From CAZOHG01 sp964579725 (GTDB taxonomy: Bacteria > Zhuqueibacterota > JdFR-76 > BMS3Abin05): a stretch of 64,000 bases of DNA. The notes beneath the pieces are model-generated. The model saw nothing but the letters and a program-made list of their open reading frames with translations. It made no database searches and was not told the DNA's origin. This document shows, piece after piece, positions 16,286 to 24,565 of this stretch (position 1 is its first letter; the number at the start of each line of letters is the position of its first letter). The stretch spans positions 62,001 through 126,000 of the forward strand of contig CAZOHG010000002.1 in assembly GCA_964579725.1 (NCBI GenBank), written 5' to 3'. The position numbers and the translations under genes are program-made.

Positions 16286-18212
16286 AATATTTGGGAATGT
16301 CCTGAAAAAGTTGAAGCCGATTGCCTTCCTCCCCGGGCGCAAGAAGATTTCGGTTCTCCCGCTTGTCCACTAACGAGGCAATATTCCCGGTCTTCGGGTC
16401 TATTTCAATGTGGTAGAATCGATTCTCCAGACGGTAACCGGTTGCCGTGGCTGCAAAACGAACCTCTCGCGGCGTTCCCTTCCGGATGCTGTACACCCGA
16501 AAACCCAGCGGTGGCACCTGCTTCGCCACAAAAAGCAGGGTGTCGTCTTTTGGGGAGACCACCCACTGAGAGGCGATTTCCTTGCCGTTGGCATCCCGCA
16601 CCACAACCGGTCCCGGATTTTTAACAAACGGAATGCGCACCAGGCCGTCCCGCGCCCACGAAAGTGTGTTGAAAACCACAACGGCTTGTCCCTTTGTACG
16701 CGTGTCAATGGAGGCGGCGAGTGCCCTGAGAGCGGCCCGCAATTGGCCGGAGGCCTTTTTCCCAATTGCTTGGTAATCTTTTAAGGCGTCTTTGTACACC
16801 GGCCGAATGCCGGACCCGGGCAAAATGTCGTGAAACTGGTTAAACAAATACGTCCACCAGGCCCCGGTGAGGGTGTTTTGACGGTACACCTTTTTCCCCG
16901 TCCAACCCGCCAGTACCGCCATTTTTTCGGCATTGGTCAATAAAATTTCTTTTTCGCGGTTGTTCCGCTTTATTTCGCCGTGGGTTGTGTAGGTTCCGCG
17001 GTGGTACTCCAGGTAAAGTTCATTCCGCCACACAGGCAGCCCGGACAAATCACCCTGAAAGAGCTTTTTAAAATAATTCCCGGCCGGGCTAAACACAACC
17101 TTCGGGAAAACCGTGGCGGTTTGGTAGAAAAGCACGCGTTCCAACATGCGGCGTTCCGGCCCCCCGCCGTGGTCGCCAACGCCGTACAGCACCAGCACAT
17201 CCCGCCGTCCGGTATTGATTTCACTCAGGCGAATGTCCCGCAAGAGGGTGTTCAAATCCAACTGCCCTACGTAGCCGCTGAACGGGAAATAGGTCAGTAC
17301 CCGGGAGCCGTCGGGGGCCTCCCACCAAAAAAGATGGTAGGGGAACACATTGGTGTCGTTCCAACTGATTTTTTGGGTGAGAAAAGCCCGTACGCCGCTC
17401 TTACGCAAAAATTGGGGCATGTTCCAGTTGTACCCAAACGAGTCGGGATTCCAGCCCAGGTGAATGTCCACCCCAAATGCCCGACGAAAATAGCGTTTAC
17501 CGTACAGATGCTGACGCACCCAGGATTCTCCTCCAATGAGGTTGCAATCCGCTTCCACAACCATTCCGCCCACCATTTCCCAACGGCCTTCTCTGACCCG
17601 CTGCTGGATTTGGTGGAACAAGTTGGGGTAGCGCGTCTGCATCCAGCGGAAAGCCATAGCCGTACTCTGGGTGTACACGTAATCGGGGAACTGATTCATG
17701 AGGTTCAATTGCTGTTGAAAGGTATTTCGGCACACCTCCACGGTCTCGCGCCAGCGCCACAGCCAGGCCATGTCAATGTGGGCATTTCCGTCCAAATACA
17801 GAGTGTAGCGGCGGGCAAACCGGGCAATCGGCCGCAAAATTTGGCGAGCCTTTTGCAAAGAGCCCAAAAACCGGGGCCAATTTTTTCGCGCGAATGCCTG
17901 TCCGTCCACAGCGGCCAGCGCTTTTTCGTACACCGATTGAAGCCTCCGCCTTTCGTTGTCGGTAGGTCGGGCCAAATCCACCGCAAAGGGCAAATTGGAA
18001 AGGAACGATTGGGAAGGTTTTAATAGAATTCGGGCGGTTTGTACGCTAACCCGAAAGCGCTTGATCTCCTGCTGCACAGAATCCGGAGCCGTTACGGGTT
18101 TAGTGTTAAAAAGGAAGGAAAGCCGGGGTTGGGTTTGTCCGTTGGCTCCAAAAAACAGCAGCCCCGCGCCCAAGATTGTCCACGCCGAAATTTTTCGCAC
18201 CCAAGTACGCAT
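15360..18212 (-). CDS. GH38 alpha-mannosidase, secreted (paralogue 2)
   Basis: 950 residues with a signal peptide (about 1-25). The catalytic motifs are HIDMAWLWRW (His145, Asp147) and GWNPDSFGYN (nucleophile Asp257), followed by the same HLFWWEAPDGS stretch as its paralogue. The catalytic and middle parts (1-642) are homologous to, but clearly diverged from, those of the gene at 11279-14128. Residues 643-950 are identical between the two. Two enzymes with different active-site halves and the same C-terminal beta half suggest different mannose linkages or aglycones handled with a shared architecture. The ATG at 18212 follows CGGAG at good distance, and the upstream small gene ends only 16 bases away, so co-transcription is likely. 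Confidence 0.94.
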   Translation of the reverse strand: MRTWVRKISAWTILGAGLLFFGANGQTQPRLSFLFNTKPVTAPDSVQQEIKRFRVSVQTARILLKPSQSFLSNLPFAVDLARPTDNERRRLQSVYEKALAAVDGQAFARKNWPRFLGSLQKARQILRPIARFARRYTLYLDGNAHIDMAWLWRWRETVEVCRNTFQQQLNLMNQFPDYVYTQSTAMAFRWMQTRYPNLFHQIQQRVREGRWEMVGGMVVEADCNLIGGESWVRQHLYGKRYFRRAFGVDIHLGWNPDSFGYNWNMPQFLRKSGVRAFLTQKISWNDTNVFPYHLFWWEAPDGSRVLTYFPFSGYVGQLDLNTLLRDIRLSEINTGRRDVLVLYGVGDHGGGPERRMLERVLFYQTATVFPKVVFSPAGNYFKKLFQGDLSGLPVWRNELYLEYHRGTYTTHGEIKRNNREKEILLTNAEKMAVLAGWTGKKVYRQNTLTGAWWTYLFNQFHDILPGSGIRPVYKDALKDYQAIGKKASGQLRAALRALAASIDTRTKGQAVVVFNTLSWARDGLVRIPFVKNPGPVVVRDANGKEIASQWVVSPKDDTLLFVAKQVPPLGFRVYSIRKGTPREVRFAATATGYRLENRFYHIEIDPKTGNIASLVDKRENRNLLAPGEEGNRLQLFQDIPKYYDAWNIGYTGKRWEIDRADTVFVKERGPVRAVIRVKKSFLGPSKSRRYPTKDFPSSFFTQDVTVYRDLPWADCEMTVDWWEDHVLAKAAFPLSVQSQEATYEIPYATIERPTGRSNSWDRARFEDSAQNWADLSGPDYGVSLLNHVKQGYDTPNGHTLRLTLLRSPLSPDPTADRGVNRFRYALYGHAGDWRDGETVLRGYEYNVPLLAVRASSHKGALPPEFSFVQVEPRTVILAALKEAESQDGVIFRFYEWQGKDTRVRVHFFRTPVRITEVNLIEDEQGVVPFSGRTFEFSIGHNAIRSFKVKF

Positions 18213-18228
18213 GGAATTCTCCGAAATT

Positions 18229-18858
18229 TTATTTGGTTTGAAGAGGATTTTCCCGAGTCAGTGCACACACCACTGCAGCCACAAAAGACGTCTTGCCCTC
18301 GGAACAAGGTTGAGAAAGCACGCTCTGAAAAACCTGTGTCAGGCTCTGCCCGTGGTAGCGCCGCGTTTGTTTTTCCACCAAATAGCGCTCAAAAACCTTC
18401 TTGCGAGCGGCAGCAATTCGGCGGGTCTCCGTGCGGGCACCGGTAGTTTTCAACCGAGAAAAGTCGGTTGCTGCGGCCTTCCAATTGTCCAACACCTTTT
18501 CCAAAATTTGTAAGCGGCGGTTCAAATCGCGGCGCCGACTGTATTCGGGCACAATGTAAAAATAGGCAATTCCCTTTAAAAAAAGCCGCTGTCCCTCCCA
18601 ACAGGACGAATCGGGCAGGGATTTCTGCGAAGGGCCGATTGACTCCAAATGTGCCAGCCAGATGTAGGGCCAGTTGGGTTCCGTGCGTGCCACGGTCAGA
18701 AGTCGGGCAACGTTCGCACCGGAGTCAGAACCCGCGCCTCGTGCCGGAAATACCGCAATGGCACACAGAAGCAAAACAAGGCTCCCGATCAGGCTCGTAG
18801 CACGCTTCCGCCACCAATTAAGGCGAACGATTTCGTCTATTTGAAAAGGCCTGGTCAA
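18229..18858 (-). CDS. Uncharacterised secreted or anchored helical protein
   Basis: 209 residues. After about 20 charged residues comes one hydrophobic segment (about 24-40, ending PARGAG), which fits a signal peptide or an N-terminal anchor. The rest is predicted mainly helical with many Arg/Lys. No known domain is recognised. The only in-frame start before the hydrophobic segment is a TTG at 18858; no ATG or GTG is available, so the N-terminus is uncertain. It lies 22 bases after the HAD gene and 16 bases before a GH38 gene, inside the minus-strand glycosidase operon. Confidence 0.6.
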   Translation of the reverse strand: MTRPFQIDEIVRLNWWRKRATSLIGSLVLLLCAIAVFPARGAGSDSGANVARLLTVARTEPNWPYIWLAHLESIGPSQKSLPDSSCWEGQRLFLKGIAYFYIVPEYSRRRDLNRRLQILEKVLDNWKAAATDFSRLKTTGARTETRRIAAARKKVFERYLVEKQTRRYHGQSLTQVFQSVLSQPCSEGKTSFVAAVVCALTRENPLQTK

Positions 18859-18880
18859 TTAACTGTTATTCCTTGTTTTT

Positions 18881-19687
18881 TCAGGAGTTTGGCAAATATT
18901 TCAGGAGATCACTAATTCGTTCCACCACAAAATCCGGTTGAACCGAACTTTGCGCAAGGTCCCGGCGGGTCGCCTCACCGGTCAAAACCAGAACAGTTAA
19001 AATTCCGAAACGGCGCCCCATTTGAATGTCCGTTGACAATCTGTCGCCCACCAAAAGCATATTTTCCGGGCCAACCTTCAAACGCCGTTGCAGTCCCCGA
19101 AGCATTCCCGGGTTTGGTTTCCCCAACACCCTGGGAACCACACCGGTGGCGGCTGTAATCGCGGCCGTAATTGCTCCGCAGTCGGGCCACATGTCCCCGT
19201 TTTCCATCGGACAATTGAGGTCAGGGTGCGTGGCCACAAAAGGCACGCCCTTTCGGATCCAAGCGCAGGCCTGGTTCAATTTTTCGTAGGTCAGCTCCGT
19301 GTCGAACCCCACAACCACAGCCTGAGGGTTTTCGGCTTCGGGGTCAAATCCCGCCTCGCGAAACGCGGCGTGTAAACTTTTGGTTCCCACCAGATAGACG
19401 TGCCCGATGCCCTGCTCCGTCAAATATTCCATGGTGGCTTCGGCTGAGGTGTAAATCTGATCTCTCCGAACCGGGATGCCCATTTTACGCAGTTTTTTTT
19501 CGTACTCTTTGACATTTCGAGAGGAATTGTTTGAAAGGAACACGTACTGCACGCCACGACGATTTAATTCCTCCAAAAAATCCACCGCAAAGGGAAACAC
19601 CCGAGAGCCGAGAAAAATCGTCCCGTCCATGTCCAGAACAAAATGTCGAATCCCCCGCAATTTTTCGCGGAATCTGTTGGAATTCAC
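18881..19687 (-). CDS. HAD-superfamily (IIA) phosphatase, NagD-like
   Basis: 268 residues from a GTG at 19687, chosen because GGAG lies 8 bases upstream and the length then fits the family; a longer frame would add 26 residues without a ribosome site. HAD motif I is LDMDGT (Asp19, Asp21), motif II is FLSNNSS, the lysine is in LGKPNPGML, and motif IV is LLVGDRLSTDI. The cap with FATHPDLNCP is typical of subfamily IIA (NagD, 4-nitrophenylphosphatase, phosphoglycolate phosphatase). It should hydrolyse a small cytoplasmic phosphate ester; the substrate is not deducible. It is the first gene of the minus-strand glycosidase run and may be the promoter-proximal gene. Confidence 0.88.
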   Translation of the reverse strand: MNSNRFREKLRGIRHFVLDMDGTIFLGSRVFPFAVDFLEELNRRGVQYVFLSNNSSRNVKEYEKKLRKMGIPVRRDQIYTSAEATMEYLTEQGIGHVYLVGTKSLHAAFREAGFDPEAENPQAVVVGFDTELTYEKLNQACAWIRKGVPFVATHPDLNCPMENGDMWPDCGAITAAITAATGVVPRVLGKPNPGMLRGLQRRLKVGPENMLLVGDRLSTDIQMGRRFGILTVLVLTGEATRRDLAQSSVQPDFVVERISDLLKYLPNS

Positions 19688-19896
19688 CCAATTCTCCAAA
19701 AAAGCGACTGAAACGGCGTGAGCAATTCCATGTGCGCGGACAAAATTTCCACACGAGACCGGCAACAGAGCCGGTTAAATCGGTGTTGCGCTAAAAAAAT
19801 CCCCTGTTTCTCGTTAGTCAATCGTTTTCCTAAAAACGCAAAGGCCATCGTGACAGGAAATAGATAAAAAAGAATTTGGGCTCGATTTCGATTTAA

Positions 19897-19911
19897 GGTA
19901 AAAAATTTACC
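19897..19911. promoter_or_regulatory. Small inverted repeat in divergent intergenic region
   Basis: The 439-base space 19688-20126 separates the divergent HAD and GH78 genes and holds no gene. It contains a 6-base inverted repeat, ggtaaa-aaa-tttacc, placed between the two transcription units. It could be an operator or a chance palindrome in AT-rich DNA. The rest of the space shows only the promoter listed at 20003. Confidence 0.25.
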
Positions 19912-20002
19912 AGCCAATCTCAAGGGAAAAATTGGGTGCGAGGGTTTCCGCCAAAATATTTGAACTCCACCGCAAAAAAGTGCCTGTGGACAAAAATTGT
20001 AC

Positions 20003-20031
20003 TTGATTTCGAAAGAAAATATTTGTATTCT
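20003..20031 (+). promoter_or_regulatory. Predicted sigma-70 type promoter for the GH78 operon
   Basis: A TTGATT box at 20003-20008, a 17-base spacer and a TATTCT box at 20026-20031. An overlapping alternative is TTGTAC (19998) with TATTTG (20021), also with 17 bases. Transcription would begin about 90 bases before the GTG start at 20127. Confidence 0.45.
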
Positions 20032-20126
20032 ACGATAACGATTGCACATTCTTATTTGCGAACGGTAATAGCGCTTTTCCCCCGGATTTTTCAGACACGT
20101 TTTTTTAATTTTGGAGGAAGAAAATC

Positions 20127-23100
20127 GTGAAAATTTTCCTGTTTCCGAACAATCTGTTTACCGGTACCACCCTGCTGCTTTTAAGCCTTTCCCTTCTTTT
20201 GGTTCTTTTTGCCTGTGTTCAAAAACCGGCTCAGCCCGGCCCTCCGAAAAATTTGCGCTGCGAATACCGGAGCAATCCCCTCGGGATTGACACGCCTGCG
20301 CCTCGATTTTCGTGGGAAGTCAATGATCCGCGGCGCGGTGCAAACCAATCGGCCTACCAAATTTTAGTCGCCAGTCAGGAAAAACTCCTGCGTGCAGACC
20401 GGGGCGATATTTGGGACAGCGGTAAAATCACTTCAAACCAATCGGTCCACGTGCCCTTTGCCGGAAAAAAGTTAGCCTCTGGCACGCGCTATTTCTGGAA
20501 AGTTCGCACCTGGGACGCGCAGGGCGCACCGTCTCCGTACAGCAAAACGGCCTGGTTTGAAACCGCTTTGCTCAATGCGCACGATTGGAAAGCACAGTGG
20601 ATCGGCAAACCCGCCGCCCCCAAAAAGAAAATCAAGCCGTGGCCCTGGGAAGATTGGATCTGGCACCCCACACAAAAAGATTCGGGCCACTGGGTCTATT
20701 TTCGAAAGGTCTTTGAGATTCCCCAATCGCCTGCTTTGGTAAAGGGACTTTTGCGCATTACGGCTGACAATACGTTTACCGCCTTTTTAAACGGGCATCC
20801 CATTGGCAGCGGCAACGTTTGGGCGAAAATCTTCGAATTTGACGTCACGGCTCACCTTCAAAATGGGAAAAATCTGTTGGCGATTTCTGCAGCCAACACA
20901 GCGGGCGATATTTGTGGCCTCCTGGCCAGTTTACAATTAACCTTTGCCGATAGTTCGCACCAAATCGTTCAATCGAACGCCTCCTGGGAAACCACCGACC
21001 GTGAGGAGCCGGGATGGAAAAATCTCGATTTTGACGACAGCCACTGGCAAAAGGTTCGGGTGATCGAAAAGTACGGGGGGGAAATTTGGGGGAAACCCGA
21101 CAAAAAATTCGGAGCGCCTCTGCCCCGTTCTGTTTTGCTTCGAAAAACATTCCACCTGAAAACAACGCCCCTGCGTGCCCGCGCCTACGTAACCGGTCTC
21201 GGAAATTACGTTTTTTATCTAAACGGCCGCCGGGTGGGCCGGGACATTTTCACCCCCGGCTGGACGGATTACCCGAGCCGCATTCAGTACCAAACTTACG
21301 ACGTCACCGATTTACTCCAAAAAGGCGACAACGCCGCCGGAGCGCTGTTGGGAAATATGTGGTGGAGCAGTGGTCTCGGGTGGCAAAAGCCCGGTTTTTA
21401 CAGTCACGGCCCGCTGCGCTTTTTGTTGCAAATCGAGGTAACCTACCCCGACGGCAGCCGTGACACGCTGGTCACGGACTCATCCTGGCGTGCACACGAT
21501 GCCCCCGTTGTGTACAATTCTCTTTACAATGGCGAAACCTACGACGCCCGTCTTGAACAACCCGGGTGGAATCAACCGAATTTTAGCGGCTCCGGTTGGG
21601 AAAAAGTCGCCCTTTTTTCTGAAAAGGGACGATTGGTCGCCCAGCAGGGGCCTCCCATTCGCATTGAACGGGAAATCCAACCGGTTAAAATTACTTCGTT
21701 GGATTCCGGAAAATTCATCTTTGACATGGGGCAAAATTTTGCTGGTTTCGCCCGCTTGCAAGCGAAGGGGCCGGCCGGAACCAAAATCGTCCTTCGTTTT
21801 GGCGAATTACTCAATCCGGACGGGACACTTTACACAGCCAATTTGCGCAGTGCCCGCGCCACAGATATTTTCATTTTGCGAGGAACCGGCCAGGTGGAAA
21901 CCTTCGAACCCCACTTTACGTACCACGGCTACCGATTTGTGGAAATGAGTGGCTACCCGGGAACCCCCGACAAATCTACCCTAACAGGCCTTGTGGTGCA
22001 CTCCGCCGCTCCTGAAATCGGCCATTTTGCCTGTTCCGACTCGCTGTTAAATCAAATCCAGCACAATATTAGCTGGGGGCTGCGCAGCAATATCATGAGC
22101 GTGCCCACCGATTGTCCACAGCGGGACGAACGCCTCGGCTGGATGGGGGATGCCCAGATCTTTTCGTCTACCGCTTGTTACAATCGAAACATGGCACCCT
22201 TCTTCTCCAAATGGATGCACGACATTACCGATTGTCAGGATGCCGACGGGGCAGTACACGACGTCAGTCCAACCATTGTGGTTTCGGAAAATGCGGCACG
22301 GCCCGCCTGGGGCGATGCAGTTGTCGTCATTCCCTGGGTGGTGTACAAGTTCTTCGGGGATCGGCGGATTTTGGAAGAAAACTTCGACGCCATGTACCGC
22401 TGGCTGCAGTACATGACGGCGCACAGCCGGAATCATTTGTACGAAGAAAAGGGCTACGGCGATTGGGTGGCTGTTGTGGAATCACCCACGGAGCCCATCG
22501 GTTCTTTGTACTATTTTTACGATGCCAAACTTCTGGCACGCATGGCCCGCCTTCTCGGCCGGAACACGACGGCAACAGAGCTCGACCACTTGGCTCAACA
22601 AATTGCCGCCGCCTACCAAAAACGGCATTTTCACGCTGCTTCCGGCGAGTACGCAACCGGGACCCAAACCATGAACCTGCTTCCTCTGGCTTTCGGCATC
22701 ACACCACCTTCAGAAAAAAAGCGCGTGGCCGAAAGAATTTCGGAAGACGTTCGAAAGCGGGACGACCACCTTTCCACGGGATTCTTGGGCACTGCTTTCT
22801 TGCTGCCGGTGCTTACCGACTACGGATTCGGCAGCCAGGCTTTGCGCGTGGCTACCCAGCGTGACTACCCCTCCTGGGGCTACATGGTCACACAGGGCGC
22901 CACCACTATTTGGGAATTGTGGAACAGCGACAAAAAAGGGCCGAGCATGAACTCACGCAACCACTTTGCTCTTGGCTCCGTGGGCGAATGGTACTTCGGC
23001 TATTTGGCCGGCTTGCAACCCGACCCGCAAAAACCAGGCTTCAAGCACGCTTTTATTCGACCCAATCCGTTAGGAAAATTAACCTGGGTTAAAGCCAGCT

Positions 23101-23381
23101 ATCGCTCGGTTTACGGCGATTGGACAATCCACTGGCAAAAAAGCGATTCGACATTTACGCTAAATGTGACCCTTCCGGCCAACACAAACGCCACGGTGGA
23201 GCTGCCCTTGTTTGGAGACCAAACACCCTCGATTTTAGAAGGGGGCACACCGTTGGTTCGTAATGGGCAATTTAGCCAAAATACCCCGGGAGTTATTTTT
23301 GAAAAAATGGCAAACGACCGGGCGGTGTTCACGGTAGGAAGTGGAACATACACACTGACCGTCCAGTTTCAGACCCATTAA
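20127..23381 (+). CDS. GH78 alpha-L-rhamnosidase, lipoprotein
   Basis: 1084 residues, GTG start after GGAGGAAG. The leader ends in the lipobox LLVLFAC, so the protein should be lipidated and exported. The domain order is that of bacterial alpha-L-rhamnosidases. An N-terminal Fn3-like part (from about 40, RCEYRSNPLGIDTPAPRFSW) is followed by a jelly-roll binding domain (about 160-300), the second N-terminal beta domain (about 340-500), the (alpha/alpha)6 barrel and a C-terminal beta sandwich. The catalytic region CPQRDERLGWMGDAQ lies at about 662-676 and includes the conserved acidic pair; the WELWNS stretch at about 930 is also typical. It cleaves terminal alpha-L-rhamnose from glycans by inversion. 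It is the first gene of a long plus-strand operon. Confidence 0.95.
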   Translation: MKIFLFPNNLFTGTTLLLLSLSLLLVLFACVQKPAQPGPPKNLRCEYRSNPLGIDTPAPRFSWEVNDPRRGANQSAYQILVASQEKLLRADRGDIWDSGKITSNQSVHVPFAGKKLASGTRYFWKVRTWDAQGAPSPYSKTAWFETALLNAHDWKAQWIGKPAAPKKKIKPWPWEDWIWHPTQKDSGHWVYFRKVFEIPQSPALVKGLLRITADNTFTAFLNGHPIGSGNVWAKIFEFDVTAHLQNGKNLLAISAANTAGDICGLLASLQLTFADSSHQIVQSNASWETTDREEPGWKNLDFDDSHWQKVRVIEKYGGEIWGKPDKKFGAPLPRSVLLRKTFHLKTTPLRARAYVTGLGNYVFYLNGRRVGRDIFTPGWTDYPSRIQYQTYDVTDLLQKGDNAAGALLGNMWWSSGLGWQKPGFYSHGPLRFLLQIEVTYPDGSRDTLVTDSSWRAHDAPVVYNSLYNGETYDARLEQPGWNQPNFSGSGWEKVALFSEKGRLVAQQGPPIRIEREIQPVKITSLDSGKFIFDMGQNFAGFARLQAKGPAGTKIVLRFGELLNPDGTLYTANLRSARATDIFILRGTGQVETFEPHFTYHGYRFVEMSGYPGTPDKSTLTGLVVHSAAPEIGHFACSDSLLNQIQHNISWGLRSNIMSVPTDCPQRDERLGWMGDAQIFSSTACYNRNMAPFFSKWMHDITDCQDADGAVHDVSPTIVVSENAARPAWGDAVVVIPWVVYKFFGDRRILEENFDAMYRWLQYMTAHSRNHLYEEKGYGDWVAVVESPTEPIGSLYYFYDAKLLARMARLLGRNTTATELDHLAQQIAAAYQKRHFHAASGEYATGTQTMNLLPLAFGITPPSEKKRVAERISEDVRKRDDHLSTGFLGTAFLLPVLTDYGFGSQALRVATQRDYPSWGYMVTQGATTIWELWNSDKKGPSMNSRNHFALGSVGEWYFGYLAGLQPDPQKPGFKHAFIRPNPLGKLTWVKASYRSVYGDWTIHWQKSDSTFTLNVTLPANTNATVELPLFGDQTPSILEGGTPLVRNGQFSQNTPGVIFEKMANDRAVFTVGSGTYTLTVQFQTH

Positions 23382-23424
23382 AAGGGCGAAAAAAGGTCGG
23401 AAAAAAATAAATAAAGGACAGAAA

Positions 23425-23712
23425 ATGCCAACTGGTGCCAGCGTTACCGGAGCAGGTGCGGCGGCGGCGATTGCAAGTGCCATGAAGGCTTCAGGCGCAA
23501 TTGTAACATTGGAACCCCGCGAATTTACCGCCATTCTAAACCGCGCAGAAAACCCTTTGCTTGTGGTTACTGAGGGCGGATTTTGGTCCAAAAAAACCCG
23601 TTACCTAATGCCGTACCGCGGGTTGATTTTTTTCACCAAAACCGATTCCCCGCTTCAATTGCCGGCGGGAGTGGAGGTCATTCGAGCGAAGAAAATTTGG
23701 GCGCCGGAGTAA
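23425..23712 (+). CDS. Small conserved protein of unknown function
   Basis: 95 residues, preceded by AGGACAG. The first 20 residues are rich in Ala and Gly (VTGAGAAAAIASAMKASGAI) and may form one helix or a short membrane segment. The remainder has a regular hydrophobic pattern with LEPREFTAIL, LLVVTEGGFW and YRGLIFFTKT. I recall similar short proteins in FCB and planctomycete genomes but know no function. Position between a GH78 gene and a NagB-type gene, on the same strand with short gaps, supports expression as part of the operon. Confidence 0.7.
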   Translation: MPTGASVTGAGAAAAIASAMKASGAIVTLEPREFTAILNRAENPLLVVTEGGFWSKKTRYLMPYRGLIFFTKTDSPLQLPAGVEVIRAKKIWAPE

Positions 23713-23793
23713 TTCCGAAAAAAGCGGTTTTTCGTACACGGCGGACAGCCGAAACACAAAATAAAAAAATAAATTTTAGGAGGAAAAGGTACC

Positions 23794-24531
23794 GTGGACG
23801 TCATTGTTTGCAAGGACAAAGAAGAGCTGGGGCGAAAAGCGGCGCGCAGGGGGGCGGATTTTATTCGTCAGGCAGTGGCTGAAAAGGGAAAAGCAACCAT
23901 TATTTTAGCCACTGGGGCGTCCCAATTTGAGATGTTGGCCAATCTGGTCAAAGAGGATGTGGACTGGGCAAAAGTCACGGCCTTTCACCTGGACGAATAC
24001 ATCGGATTGCCAGAAACCCATCCGGCCTCCTTCCGAAACTATCTGAAAGAGCGTTTTGCCAGCAAGGTTCCCATCGGGCAGTTTTATTTTGTGAACGGAG
24101 AAGCGGAAGACCCGCAGGCGGAATGCCGTCGGCTTGGGGAGCTCATTACCCGCCACCCGGTCGACGTGGCGTTTGTGGGAATCGGCGAAAACGGCCACCT
24201 GGCTTTCAACGACCCGCCCGCCGATTTTAACACCGAAGAGCCGTATTTGGTGGTGGAATTGGACGAGGCGTGTCGACGTCAGCAATTGGGAGAAGGGTGG
24301 TTTGCTTCGTTGGAAGAGGTTCCGTCACGCGCCATTAGCATGAGCATTCGTCAGATTCTCAAATCAAAGGCGATTATTTGTGCCGTGCCGGATTTGCGCA
24401 AGGCGGAAGCAGTGAAAAAAGCCGTGGAGGGGCCGGTTACCCCGGAACTCCCTTCCTCTATTTTGCAAACGCACCCGCAAACCTTTCTTTATCTGGAACC
24501 TGAATCAGCCTCTCTCCTTTCTGAAAAATGA
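23794..24531 (+). CDS. nagB: NagB-type glucosamine-6-phosphate deaminase/isomerase
   Basis: 245 residues with a GTG start after AGGAGGAAAAGG. The fold is that of the NagB/6-phosphogluconolactonase family: substrate loop LATGASQFEML, catalytic stretch FHLDEY (Asp67) and GIGENGHLAFNDP with His135. The classic enzyme has G-N-D-G-H-I-A-F-N-E; here the positions equivalent to its Asp and Glu read Asn133 and Asp140. Such variants are common in a NagB subgroup, so the sugar phosphate handled may not be glucosamine-6-phosphate. If it is, the product is fructose-6-phosphate plus ammonia in the cytoplasm. It would link degraded amino sugars to glycolysis. No nagA deacetylase is seen nearby. Confidence 0.75.
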   Translation: MDVIVCKDKEELGRKAARRGADFIRQAVAEKGKATIILATGASQFEMLANLVKEDVDWAKVTAFHLDEYIGLPETHPASFRNYLKERFASKVPIGQFYFVNGEAEDPQAECRRLGELITRHPVDVAFVGIGENGHLAFNDPPADFNTEEPYLVVELDEACRRQQLGEGWFASLEEVPSRAISMSIRQILKSKAIICAVPDLRKAEAVKKAVEGPVTPELPSSILQTHPQTFLYLEPESASLLSEK

Positions 24532-24565
24532 CTGCTTTTGAAAAAACGCGAAAGGACCCTTCGGC

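Noticed and set aside
16980..18023. 347-residue open frame opposite the second GH38 gene
   Set aside because: Antisense shadow of a gene with full GH38 motifs and a signal peptide; no ribosome site and no recognisable motif.
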